This document shows, in pieces, positions 7,456-16,785 of a stretch of DNA of 19,816 nt (position 1 is the stretch's first letter; every line of letters begins with the position of its first letter). Both the position numbers and the translations under genes were made by a program. The notes under the pieces are model-generated. The model was given only the letters and a program-made list of their open reading frames with translations, was not told the DNA's origin and ran no database searches. Source of the stretch: Pseudomonadota bacterium (GTDB lineage: Bacteria > Pseudomonadota > Alphaproteobacteria > Acetobacterales > Acetobacteraceae); NCBI GenBank assembly GCA_021808185.1, contig JAKBCB010000013.1:1-19816 (forward strand), in the 5' to 3' direction.

Positions 7456-8568
7456 ATGGGTCCATCGCTCTCGCAGGCCGACGTTGTCCGGCTTCTGGCC
7501 GACCCATCGCCCGAGGTGCGGGCGGAGGTTGCGGTCAAGGTCGCGGGTGAGTTGGACAGCAGCCACCTGACCGAAAAGGAACTGCTGCTCGCGCAGGATC
7601 TCGCGCGGGTGATGGCCCGTGATGTCGTGGTCGCGGTGCGTGCCGCCCTGTCCGAAGGGCTTCGCCGCGCCACGCGGGTGCCGCACGACGTGGCGTTGCG
7701 CCTGGCGAGCGATGTCGAGGCGGTAGCTCTCCCGATCCTTGCCGATTCCATCGTGCTGACTGACGACGATCTGGTGGCGATCATCCGCCAGGGCTCGGCC
7801 ATCAAACAGGGAGCCATCGCCGGCCGGCCCGAGGTCAGCGAGCCGGTTGCCGATACTCTGATCGCCGTGGCACCAGAACGCGCGGTGGCGGTGCTGCTCG
7901 GCAACGCTGGCGCGCTGGTCGGGGCGCAAGGACTCGGGGTTGCCATCGATCGGTTCGGCGACAGCTCCGCCGTGACGGAAACCATGGCGCGGCGGGAGCA
8001 ATTGCCGGTGGCGGTAGCCGAGCGCCTGGTCGCGCTGGTGTCCGACCAGTTGCGGGAATACCTCGTCAGCCATCACGCCCTGTCGCCGTCCGTCGCCACC
8101 GACATCGTGCTGCAAAGCCGGGAACGGACGATCCTCAACCTTGCCATCGGCTCGGACGGCAATGAACTGGGCCGCCTCGTGGCGCAGATGCACCAGCACG
8201 GGCGACTGACGCCGACGCTGGTGTTGCGCTCGCTGTGCATGGGTGATCTGGCGTTCTTCGAGGCCGTCCTGGCGGTGATGGCCAATGTGCCGGTGGTGAA
8301 TACCCGCATCCTGATCAACGATGCCGGCGGGACCGGCCTCGCCGCGCTGTGGCAGCGGGCCGCATTGCCGCCGCGTCTGCTGCCGGCCGTGCGCACGGCA
8401 ATGGAGGTTCTGCACGGCACGACACTGGACGGCGGCGAGCACGACATCAAGCGGTACCGTGCCCGCGTGGTGGCCCGCATCCTGACGCAGTTCGACGATT
8501 TCGGCGCCGATGACCTCGATTACCTCGTGGACAAGCTTGGCGGCGCGGTGACCGCGACGGCGGCGTAG
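7456..8568 (+). CDS. DUF2336 domain protein
   Basis: This 370-residue soluble, all-helical protein matches DUF2336 (PF10098), known mostly from Alphaproteobacteria and of unestablished function. Seen features are the N-terminal SLSQADVVRLLADPSPEVRAE, helical repeats resembling HEAT units, the typical ADSIVLTDDDLVAIIRQGSAIKQGAIAGRP around residues 90-120, and a C-terminal helical part ending DLDYLVDKLGG. No membrane span, signal or catalytic motif is seen. ATG 7456 is preferred because the homologous N-terminus starts there and AGGGG lies upstream; GTG 7435 is an in-frame alternative adding seven residues. It is probably transcribed separately from livF (94-base gap) and ends only 13 bases from the convergent FAH-family gene. 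A link to the transporter or catabolic genes is not shown. Confidence 0.85.
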   Translation: MGPSLSQADVVRLLADPSPEVRAEVAVKVAGELDSSHLTEKELLLAQDLARVMARDVVVAVRAALSEGLRRATRVPHDVALRLASDVEAVALPILADSIVLTDDDLVAIIRQGSAIKQGAIAGRPEVSEPVADTLIAVAPERAVAVLLGNAGALVGAQGLGVAIDRFGDSSAVTETMARREQLPVAVAERLVALVSDQLREYLVSHHALSPSVATDIVLQSRERTILNLAIGSDGNELGRLVAQMHQHGRLTPTLVLRSLCMGDLAFFEAVLAVMANVPVVNTRILINDAGGTGLAALWQRAALPPRLLPAVRTAMEVLHGTTLDGGEHDIKRYRARVVARILTQFDDFGADDLDYLVDKLGGAVTATAA

Positions 8569-8581
8569 CCGGGGCGGCCCT

Positions 8582-9553
8582 TCACGGCTGCGCCGCATCC
8601 TGTCTTACCACGCGATTGCGCAGGACGCCGATGCCCTCGACCTCCGCCTCGATCACGTCGCCATGGCTCAGAAAGCGTCCCTGCTCCAGGCCGCAGCCGT
8701 TGCCCATCGTGCCGGAGCCGAAGAACTCGCCCGGGTGCAACGTCTCGTCGCGGCTGACCCAGGCGATCATGTCAGCAAAATCGTGCAGCATGTCGGCCGA
8801 ACTGCCGCTGGCCCAGGTCTCGCCATTGACGCGCACGCCCATGCGCAGCCGTGTCGGGTCCGGCATCTCGTCCGGCGTGACGATCCACGGCCCCATCGCA
8901 TTGCCGGCGTCGAAGCTTTTGCCCTTGGCCGGCCCGAGCCTGCCCTGCATCTCGATGCGCTGTGTGTCGCGCGCTGAAAAATCGTTGTAGATGGTGTAGC
9001 CGAAGATATGGCTCACCGCCTCGGCACGGGCGATGTCCTTGCCGCGGGTCGAGATGAAGATGCCGAATTCCAGTTCGAAATCCATCACCCTGCTGTAGCG
9101 CGGCCAGGGCACCACCGCGTCGGGCCCGACCACGCTGAAGCGGTTCGACAGGTAGTAAAGCGGCTGCTGGCGATAGACCGCCGGCACATCGTCCAGCGGC
9201 TTTGCGGCGGCTGCGGCCGCCGCGTCGCCCCGCGCCAGGGCGGCGAGCCGCGCCATGCCGGCCGGCGCCTGTTTGATGTGGCCGGGGAAGACGGAAAAAT
9301 CGCGGATCTGCGCCGGCACTGGCAGCGGTGCCAGCAGGCGCACATCCGCGAGCGGAAACATGTGCGCCGCGTCGTCGCGCCGCTGCTCGACCAGCCGGCG
9401 CGCCCTGTCAAGCGCCGCCGGGCCGGCCTCGATCAGCGCCTGCATGCTCTGGAACTCCGCCGCCGGCGCGGCGGCCGTAAGATCGAGCACCTGGGCACCG
9501 AGGACCACGCCCAGCCTTGCCGCGTCCTTGTGCTGGAACGTCGCGAGTTTCAT
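8582..9553 (-). CDS. Fumarylacetoacetate hydrolase family protein
   Basis: This 323-residue protein has the FAH C-terminal catalytic fold: metal ligands in MDFELEFGIFI (Glu160, Glu162) and YNDFSARDTQ (Asp191), Lys212 in GKSFDAGNAMGPW, and the conserved FGSGTMGNGCG near residues 278-288. Family members hydrolyse C-C bonds of acylpyruvates/fumarylacetoacetate or act as decarboxylases, hydratases or lyases in aromatic catabolism, using Mg2+ or Mn2+. The start is ATG at 9553, with GGAGG (9559-9563) five bases upstream; the frame runs on to 9730 but without family similarity. It is divergent from the acyl-CoA ligase, with a palindrome just upstream. No other homogentisate- or meta-cleavage gene is in the window apart from the HPPD-like domain of the quiC-type protein, so the true substrate is unclear. 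Confidence 0.9.
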   Translation of the reverse strand: MKLATFQHKDAARLGVVLGAQVLDLTAAAPAAEFQSMQALIEAGPAALDRARRLVEQRRDDAAHMFPLADVRLLAPLPVPAQIRDFSVFPGHIKQAPAGMARLAALARGDAAAAAAAKPLDDVPAVYRQQPLYYLSNRFSVVGPDAVVPWPRYSRVMDFELEFGIFISTRGKDIARAEAVSHIFGYTIYNDFSARDTQRIEMQGRLGPAKGKSFDAGNAMGPWIVTPDEMPDPTRLRMGVRVNGETWASGSSADMLHDFADMIAWVSRDETLHPGEFFGSGTMGNGCGLEQGRFLSHGDVIEAEVEGIGVLRNRVVRQDAAQP

Positions 9554-9567
9554 GGCGTCCTCCGGTG

Positions 9568-9584
9568 ATCCGCGTACCACGGAT
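9568..9584. promoter_or_regulatory. Palindrome between the FAH-family gene and the CoA ligase
   Basis: ATCCG (9568-9572) and CGGAT (9580-9584) form a perfect 5-bp inverted repeat around 7 bases. It lies just upstream of the FAH gene's Shine-Dalgarno in the 148-base divergent spacer. The position would suit an operator controlling one or both transcripts. No regulator gene is adjacent. Confidence 0.3.
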
Positions 9585-9701
9585 AGCATCTCGCCACGCG
9601 TTGCGCGGCCCCCCAGCGGCGTCATCACGCCCTGGACGCGGGATGCTGCGAACGGCAGCATGACCGGCATCGGGCCCGCGCGATCGGGGGGAATCAGCGC
9701 C

Positions 9702-11279
<1,578 letters not shown>

Positions 11280-11316
11280 CGCCACCGCAACCCAAGCAGG
11301 AGCCGAGCACCCCGCC

Positions 11317-12159
11317 ATGACGCAGCATCCACAGTCCTCCCCATCGACCGATGTTGTCACTATCGAGTACGATCGCCGCGTCGCCTGGGTGACGCTGAAT
11401 CGCCCGGATAAGCGCAACGCCATGAACCCCGTGCTCAACGCGCGCATGCACGACGTTCTCACTGAACAGGAGGACGACGTGCGGTGCGGCGTCGTGGTGC
11501 TGACCGGCGCGGGCGAGGCGTTCTCGGCCGGCATGGACCTCAAGGAATACTTCCGCGAAACGGAGGCGAAGGGGCCGATGGCGGTGCGCCGCGCGCAGCG
11601 CGACGCCTATGGCTGGTGGTCGCGGCTGCGCTGGTTCGAGAAGCCAACCATCGCCATGGTCAATGGCTGGTGCTTCGGCGGCGCCTTTGCGCCGTTGTTC
11701 TCCTGTGACCTTGCCATTGCCGCCGAGGAGGCGCGGTTCGGCGTCTCGGAGATCAACTGGGGCATCATTCCCGGCGGCAACGTCACCAAGGTGCTGGTCG
11801 AACTGATGAGCCAGCGCGAGGCGATGTATTACACCCTCACCGGCGAGACCTTCGATGGCCGCAAGGCGGCCGCGTTGAAGCTCGTGAACGAGGCGGTGCC
11901 GCTCGATCAGTTGCGCGCCCGCGTGCGTGCCCTGGCCGACGTGCTGTTGGAGAAGAACCCGAAAACCCTCAAGGCCGCGAAGGACGCGATCCGCAGGGTG
12001 ACAGAAATGACCGTGGACGCGGCGCAGGACTATCTGGTGGTGCGACAGGAATCGCTGAACTTCCTTGACACGTCGGGTGGCCGCAAGGAAGGCATCAAGC
12101 AGTTCATCGACGACAAGTCCTATCGCCCCGGCCTCGGCGCCTACAAGCGCCCGGACTGA
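11317..12159 (+). CDS. p-Hydroxycinnamoyl-CoA hydratase/lyase-like crotonase with altered active site
   Basis: This 280-residue crotonase is collinear with Pseudomonas HCHL (276 residues, recalled from memory), sharing LNRPDKRNAMNP, GAGEAFSAGMDLKEYFRE, AMVNGWCFGG, SEINWGIIPGG and GGRKEGIKQFIDDKS. HCHL hydrates feruloyl- or coumaroyl-CoA and cleaves it to the benzaldehyde and acetyl-CoA. Met73 and Gly122 (oxyanion hole) and Glu145 (acid/base, Glu143 in HCHL) are kept. HCHL Ser123 and Tyr239, linked to the phenol end of the substrate, align with Ala125 and Val241 here, so the substrate may lack a para-hydroxyl or the enzyme may stop at hydration. ATG 11317 is 37 bases after the ligase stop; AGGAG at 11298-11302 is 14 bases upstream, rather far. 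An ATG at 11263 would overlap the ligase. Very likely co-transcribed with the ligase. Confidence 0.87.
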   Translation: MTQHPQSSPSTDVVTIEYDRRVAWVTLNRPDKRNAMNPVLNARMHDVLTEQEDDVRCGVVVLTGAGEAFSAGMDLKEYFRETEAKGPMAVRRAQRDAYGWWSRLRWFEKPTIAMVNGWCFGGAFAPLFSCDLAIAAEEARFGVSEINWGIIPGGNVTKVLVELMSQREAMYYTLTGETFDGRKAAALKLVNEAVPLDQLRARVRALADVLLEKNPKTLKAAKDAIRRVTEMTVDAAQDYLVVRQESLNFLDTSGGRKEGIKQFIDDKSYRPGLGAYKRPD

Positions 12160-12165
12160 CCCTCG

Positions 12166-12190
12166 CCCCCTTCGCGGTGCGCGCGGGGGG
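12166..12190 (+). terminator. Possible terminator after the hydratase/lyase gene
   Basis: CCCCC (12166-12170) can pair with the G run at 12185-12190, with a nested CGC/GCG pair inside the 14-base interior. ATTTAT follows directly. It starts 7 bases after the stop codon. The T run is short, so termination strength is doubtful. Confidence 0.35.
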
Positions 12191-12255
12191 ATTTATCGGC
12201 ACGAGGCCGACCAGACGTGCTGGATCGTTAACGAAGGGCGGGGTAGGTGACGAGG

Positions 12256-13902
12256 ATGGAGTCAGATCTTGCCCAGGAGGGGGCTGCGGTTACGCTTGCG
12301 GACGCGCGCGTGGCCATGGAGCGCGTGGTGGCGCTGGCGCGCACTGGCCGGCACGACCAGGCCCAGACCGAGGCCCATGCCTTGCTTGCGCTCTATCCGC
12401 GTGACGTCAATCTGCTGCATCAGGCGGGGGTGGTACTGCTGATCGGCGGCGCGCACGAGGCGGCGCTGCGGATGTTCAACGCGGCCCTCGAGATCTTTCC
12501 CAACTTCCACTACACCGAAATGGAAATCGCCAACACCTTCATGGCCATGCAACGGCCGGAGGACGCCGTCTGGTGGTATCAGAAGGCCTCGCGCTCGGCG
12601 CCTACCTACGCGCTGGCGTATCGCCGCGCGGGCGAGACGATGCACGCGCTGGGCCGGCACGCGCAGGCACTCGATCTGCTGCGGCAGGCCAGCGCCCAGG
12701 ATCCGGGCGAGCCCGAGGTCGCCGCCGAGTTGGCTAACCTGCTGGTGTTCCATAACCGGCGGGATCAGGCGGCCGAGGTCTATGCCAAGGTCGCCGCCGC
12801 CGGGCGGATGCGCGATGTCGATTTTGCCCGCTACCTCTCGCTGCTGACCGAGTTGGCCCAGTACGACAAGGTGGTGGAACTGTCCGGGCGCGTTGCCGAC
12901 AATTTGCGCACCGTCGCAGGCTATGAAACCGCGGTGCTCGCGGGCCATGCGATGCTGGCCATCGGTCACGACCGCGCCGCCTGCATCGCGGCGGCGAGCG
13001 CGCGGCAGCAGACCCCGCGCTGGCTCGACACCTCAGCCGTCGTCGCGGCTCTGCGCGCGGCCATCGGCGAGCGAAAGCCGCTCTCGCTGGTCCGCGTCGG
13101 CGATGGCGAGGCGCGGTTTTTGGCGTATTGCGACCCCCGCCTGCGTGGCCGACTCAGCCCCGCGCGGATCGACATGCTCGGCGACGTGCCGTTTCGCAAC
13201 TGGTTCCGCCAGCCGATCGCGGCGGCCGATGCCGACGAAGTGCTGCGGCTACAGGCGGCCTCGATCTCGGCGATCGAGCAGGCCGACATTCTCGGCGTCT
13301 CCTCGGCCGACCGTCTCGGCACCGACAATATCCATTTCGGCTATCTCGGTCACATCGAGGGCGTGGTCGGCAGCGTGGTGCGCACCGAGACACGGATGCG
13401 GCTGACGGATGCGTTCATCCACCTGGATCTTCATCGCGCCACCCCGTTCTATCGCGACATCCTCGCCGGGCTCGATTTTCTCGGCGTCATCAGCCCGCAC
13501 CCGGGGCTGGCCCGGCGGCTCGGCCAGTTGCATGGCATCGGTGAGATCGCCGAATATGTGCTGCCGGGCGAAAGCCGCCTGCCGGCGGAGCAGTTGCGCC
13601 AGACCGACCGGCCGCATTTCCCGGATTTGTACCACGACCTCTGCCACGGTATCGCGGTGCCGCGGCCGGGAGCGGTGTTCATCGTCGCAGGTGGGCTGCT
13701 GGCGAAAATCTACTGCAACCTGATCCGCCAGCGTGGCGGCATCGCGATCGATGTCGGTTCGATCGTGGACGCCTGGATGGGCCTCAACACGCGACCCGGG
13801 CTGTACGACAGGCCGCAGGACTGGGTGCTGCCGCCGGAGACGTTACTTATGGCGCCTGCCGCCGCCGCTGCGCCTGGGCCGCCATCCGCACCGCCGCGTT
13901 GA
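12256..13902 (+). CDS. TPR protein with C-terminal GT-D-like glycosyltransferase domain
   Basis: This 548-residue protein has two parts. Residues about 10-230 are tetratricopeptide-like helical pairs (ALARTGRHDQAQTEAHALLALYP, VLLIGGAHEAALRMFNAALEIFP, WWYQKASRSAPTYALAYRRAGE). From about 265 a domain begins with SLVRVGDGEARFL, where Asp283-Gly284-Glu285 is the DxE motif of GT-D fold (DUF1792-type) glycosyltransferases. It continues to VFIVAGGLLAKIYCNLIRQ and IAIDVGSIVDAWMGLNTR near the end, a pattern typical of that group. Inferred role: sugar transfer in surface glycan or protein glycosylation, with the TPR part binding a partner or acceptor. There is no signal peptide or membrane span. ATG 12256 follows AGGTGA at five bases; GTG 12247 is an alternative. 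Its last 56 bases overlap the convergent quiC-type gene, and the Ala/Pro-rich C-terminal tail lies there. Confidence 0.8.
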   Translation: MESDLAQEGAAVTLADARVAMERVVALARTGRHDQAQTEAHALLALYPRDVNLLHQAGVVLLIGGAHEAALRMFNAALEIFPNFHYTEMEIANTFMAMQRPEDAVWWYQKASRSAPTYALAYRRAGETMHALGRHAQALDLLRQASAQDPGEPEVAAELANLLVFHNRRDQAAEVYAKVAAAGRMRDVDFARYLSLLTELAQYDKVVELSGRVADNLRTVAGYETAVLAGHAMLAIGHDRAACIAAASARQQTPRWLDTSAVVAALRAAIGERKPLSLVRVGDGEARFLAYCDPRLRGRLSPARIDMLGDVPFRNWFRQPIAAADADEVLRLQAASISAIEQADILGVSSADRLGTDNIHFGYLGHIEGVVGSVVRTETRMRLTDAFIHLDLHRATPFYRDILAGLDFLGVISPHPGLARRLGQLHGIGEIAEYVLPGESRLPAEQLRQTDRPHFPDLYHDLCHGIAVPRPGAVFIVAGGLLAKIYCNLIRQRGGIAIDVGSIVDAWMGLNTRPGLYDRPQDWVLPPETLLMAPAAAAAPGPPSAPPR

Positions 13903-15703
13903 CGGCGCCAAAGCCGCGATAGCCGCGCCGCTCGACGAACTCGAAGAAGAAGCGGTCGTCGAACGGATCGGTGTAGGCTTGCAGATATTCCCCGGCGTCG
14001 TCGCGGTCGTACAGCAACGCCTGGGCGCGCAGCGCCGTCAGTGCCGCGTCGCTCAGATCCCAGCGTGCCGCCAGATCGTCGTAGTAATTCGCAGGAATCG
14101 GCATGATCGGCGCACCGCGTGCCTGTGTGAGCGTGGCGGCGATGTCGCGGGTGGCGAGGGCGATGTGGTGCACGCCGGCGCCGGCATAGGACGACACGAA
14201 GCGCCCGGTGCTGGTCTTGCCGCTCTCGGAAATATTCAGCGGCAGGCGCACGCTGCCGGAGGGATCGGTCATCGCGCGGCTGCGCACCAGGCCGAACGGG
14301 TCCGGCAACTCCCACAAGGCATCGGCCGTCAGCCCGAACAGCGCGCGGTAGAACAGCACGAAACTGTCCATTCGCCCCGGCTGCAACGCCTGCGCGACGT
14401 GGTCGATGCCGATCACGCCGCAATCCGTCTCGGGCATCGGCAGCAGGACGAAATCGTCCTCCCAGATGCTCCGGCCGCCGGCGCCCGGCTCGACGAGGTA
14501 GATCAGAGTGCCGTCCGGCGCGCGCACTGCGGGGATATGCCGCTCGCCAGCGCCGACCTGCTCGCGCCATTCCGAGGACAGCAGCGCCATGGCGCGGACA
14601 AGCGCCCGATCGACGCTGTCCACCCGGAACGCCATCGCGCAGACCGAGGGACCGTGCAAATGGAAATGCTCTGCCGCGGCACTATCGGGCTCGGCGTTCA
14701 GCACGATGTTCGCATCCCCCTGCCGATACAGCCGCACCGCCTTGGAGCGATGGTTGCCGGCATGGGCGAACCCCAGCCTGGTCAGCAGGGTGGCCAATTC
14801 CTCCAGCGCCTGTTCATCGACGGAGAATTCCAGGAACTCGAACCCGCTCAGCACGGGCGGTGCCGGCAGCGGCGCGCCGCCTGCCTCGGCTTCCAGCAGC
14901 ACCAGTGAGCGCAAGCCATCGCGCGCCGTCAGCCGCGCCGGGGCCGCGCGGAAATCGTCGTTGAACACCTCCAGGCTGAGCGGCCCGGCATAGCCGCTGG
15001 CCAGCACCGCGCGTAGGAACCCGGTGCAGTCGAGCGCACCCTGGAACGGGAAGTTGCGGTAGTGCCGGCTCCAGGACAGCGGGTCCATCGACAGCTTCGG
15101 CGCATCCGCCAGTTGCGCGAAGAACAGCCGCTCGCCCGGCACCTCGGCGATGCCGGAGGGGTCGTCGCCAAGTGCGAGCGTGTGGAAGCTATCGACGATC
15201 AGGCCGAGCGCTGGGTGGGCGGCCTGCTGCACAATCTTCCAGGCATGGCGCCATCGTCGCACATGCTGCCCCCAGGCCAGTGCCTCGTAGCCGACGCGCA
15301 GCCCGCGCCTTGCGGCGCGCTCCGCCATCTCGGCGAGATCGGCGGCGGCACGCGCGTCATCGGCGATGGCCGATGGATGGGTGTTGCTGCACACCAGCAG
15401 CAGCTCGGCGCCAAGCGCCTGCATCACGTCGAATTTGCGCTCCGCGCGGTCAAGATTGCGGGTGCGCTGTGGCTCCGGCATCGCCTCGAAATCGCGGAAC
15501 GGCTGGAACAGGAAGATTTGCAGGCCCAGATCCCGGGCGAGCAGCCGGATGTCCTGCGGGGTGCCGTCGAAGGTCAGCAGGTCGTTCTCGAAGATCTCAA
15601 CTCCGTCGAAGCCGATGGACGCCGCCGCTTCCAGCTTGTCGGGCAGGGTGCCGCTGAGCGAGACGGTCGCGATCGAGCGGAGGCGGCCAGCGGATGCGGA
15701 CAT
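13847..15703 (-). CDS. quiC: Two-domain 3-dehydroshikimate dehydratase (quiC type, C-terminal HPPD-like domain)
   Basis: This 618-residue protein is close in size to Pseudomonas putida QuiC1. Residues about 1-275 are a TIM-barrel sugar-isomerase-like domain with the dehydratase metal ligands in place: Glu140 (VGYEALAWG), Asp171 and His174 (IVDSFH), Gln197 (FAQLAD) and Glu245 (LSLEVFND). This domain converts 3-dehydroshikimate to protocatechuate. Residues about 285-600 resemble 4-hydroxyphenylpyruvate dioxygenase and keep its metal-binding triad: His435 (GIDHVAQ), His513 (VHHIALAT) and Glu588 (FFFEFVERRG). The role of that domain in QuiC proteins is not settled, as far as I know. ATG 15703 has GAGGAA about nine bases upstream. 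It is divergent from the shikimate/quinate dehydrogenase gene, and its 3' end overlaps the TPR/GT-D gene. I am confident of the family. Confidence 0.92.
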   Translation of the reverse strand: MSASAGRLRSIATVSLSGTLPDKLEAAASIGFDGVEIFENDLLTFDGTPQDIRLLARDLGLQIFLFQPFRDFEAMPEPQRTRNLDRAERKFDVMQALGAELLLVCSNTHPSAIADDARAAADLAEMAERAARRGLRVGYEALAWGQHVRRWRHAWKIVQQAAHPALGLIVDSFHTLALGDDPSGIAEVPGERLFFAQLADAPKLSMDPLSWSRHYRNFPFQGALDCTGFLRAVLASGYAGPLSLEVFNDDFRAAPARLTARDGLRSLVLLEAEAGGAPLPAPPVLSGFEFLEFSVDEQALEELATLLTRLGFAHAGNHRSKAVRLYRQGDANIVLNAEPDSAAAEHFHLHGPSVCAMAFRVDSVDRALVRAMALLSSEWREQVGAGERHIPAVRAPDGTLIYLVEPGAGGRSIWEDDFVLLPMPETDCGVIGIDHVAQALQPGRMDSFVLFYRALFGLTADALWELPDPFGLVRSRAMTDPSGSVRLPLNISESGKTSTGRFVSSYAGAGVHHIALATRDIAATLTQARGAPIMPIPANYYDDLAARWDLSDAALTALRAQALLYDRDDAGEYLQAYTDPFDDRFFFEFVERRGYRGFGAVNAAVRMAAQAQRRRQAP

Positions 15704-15756
15704 GGCGGTGGTTCCTCGGCGGGTGGTGCGGCGAACTTGGCCATTGACGTGGATTA

Positions 15757-15766
15757 ACTAGATAGT
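15757..15766. promoter_or_regulatory. AT-rich palindrome in the quiC/shikimate dehydrogenase divergent spacer
   Basis: ACTA-GA-TAGT lies in the only clearly AT-rich patch of the 186-base spacer. TTGACG at 15744-15749 could be a -35 element for the plus-strand genes, with a poor -10 (TACATA, 15766-15771). A regulator such as the TetR protein encoded at 18068-18787 could bind here; this is inference only. Confidence 0.3.
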
Positions 15767-15889
15767 ACATAGCGGTCGGAAGCTGGACGGTGCAAGGCAA
15801 AGCTCGCCGAAGCACCCCAGAACGGCGATCGTTCCAAGGGGCAGAGAAGCACGCATGCTCATGATCCGTGAAGCCGGGAGTGCAGCGCC

Positions 15890-16753
15890 GTGAGTGATAC
15901 CCTTCCGCGCGGCGTTCTTGTTGGCCTGATCGGCGCCGGCATCCAGGCGTCCCGCACGCCGGCGCTGCACGAAGTCGAGGGGGCGGCGCAGGGGCTGCGT
16001 TATCTCTATAAGTTGATCGACATCGAGCGGCTCGGCCTCGGCGCCGAGGCGCTGCCCGAGTTGCTCGCCGCCGCCGAGCGGATGGGGTTTGCCGGGCTCA
16101 ACATTACGCATCCCTGCAAGCAGACGGTGATCCCGCTGCTCGACGACCTTTCCGACGATGCGCGGGCGCTAGGCGCGGTCAACACGGTGGTCCTGCGCGA
16201 CGGCCGCCGGATCGGCCACAACACCGATTGGTGGGGATTTGCCGAGGGCTTTCGTCGGGGACTGCCCGGGGCGGCGCTGCGGCGGGTTGTGCAATTCGGT
16301 GCCGGTGGCGCGGGTGCCGCCGTGGCGCATGCGGCGCTGACGCTGGGCGTCGCGGATCTGGTTCTAGTCGATGTCGAACCCTCGCGGGCGCTGACAGTGG
16401 CCGAAGGGCTGCGCGCGCGCTTCGGGGCCGATCGGGTGCGCGTGGCAACCGATGCGGCCGATGCGGTCGCGGGCGCGGACGGAGTCATCAACGCCACCCC
16501 CATCGGCATGGCGAAATACCCCGGCACGCCGTTGCCGACGGGCTTGCTTCGCCCGGAGATGTGGGTGGCGGAAATCGTCTATTTTCCACTGGAAACGGAA
16601 CTGCTGCGTGCCGCCCGCGCGCGCGGCTGCCGCACCCTCGATGGCGGACGCATGGCGGTGTTCCAGGCCGTCGAGGCGTTCCGCCTGTTTACCGGCATCG
16701 CACCTGACGCGGAGCGCATGCTGCGCCACTTCGCCCGCATGGGCGCGCCATAG
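15890..16753 (+). CDS. Shikimate/quinate dehydrogenase, NAD-type AroE homologue
   Basis: This 287-residue protein has the AroE two-domain plan. The substrate-binding half carries Lys77 in NITHPCKQ (catalytic lysine) and Asp113 in HNTDWWGF. The Rossmann half has GAGGAG (137-142), and the strand after it ends LVDVEPSR with Asp161. Canonical NADP-dependent AroE has NRT-like residues there, whereas quinate/shikimate dehydrogenases using NAD carry an acidic residue. Gln259 (MAVFQAVEAF) matches the conserved substrate-binding Gln. The expected reaction is NAD-dependent oxidation of shikimate and/or quinate to the 3-dehydro compound, supplying the quiC-type dehydratase. Start is GTG 15890 with GGGAG nine bases upstream. 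It is probably co-transcribed with the MFS gene 32 bases downstream. A biosynthetic role is unlikely given the context, but which substrate is used is open. Confidence 0.88.
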   Translation: MSDTLPRGVLVGLIGAGIQASRTPALHEVEGAAQGLRYLYKLIDIERLGLGAEALPELLAAAERMGFAGLNITHPCKQTVIPLLDDLSDDARALGAVNTVVLRDGRRIGHNTDWWGFAEGFRRGLPGAALRRVVQFGAGGAGAAVAHAALTLGVADLVLVDVEPSRALTVAEGLRARFGADRVRVATDAADAVAGADGVINATPIGMAKYPGTPLPTGLLRPEMWVAEIVYFPLETELLRAARARGCRTLDGGRMAVFQAVEAFRLFTGIAPDAERMLRHFARMGAP

Positions 16754-16785
16754 ACCAGCCAGATCAAGAAACTCGGGGAAGGCAG

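Noticed and set aside
7369..8598. Minus-strand open frame of 409 codons opposite the DUF2336 gene
   Set aside because: Antisense composition with no recognisable motif; the plus-strand product matches a known family.
9255..9701. Possible N-terminal extension of the acyl-CoA ligase
   Set aside because: It lies largely opposite the FAH-family gene and shows no similarity to ligases; GTG 9702 gives the normal family length.
11317..12159. Direct naming as feruloyl-CoA hydratase/lyase (vanillin-forming)
   Set aside because: Overall similarity is strong, but two residues at the phenol end of the pocket differ, so only an HCHL-like call is justified.
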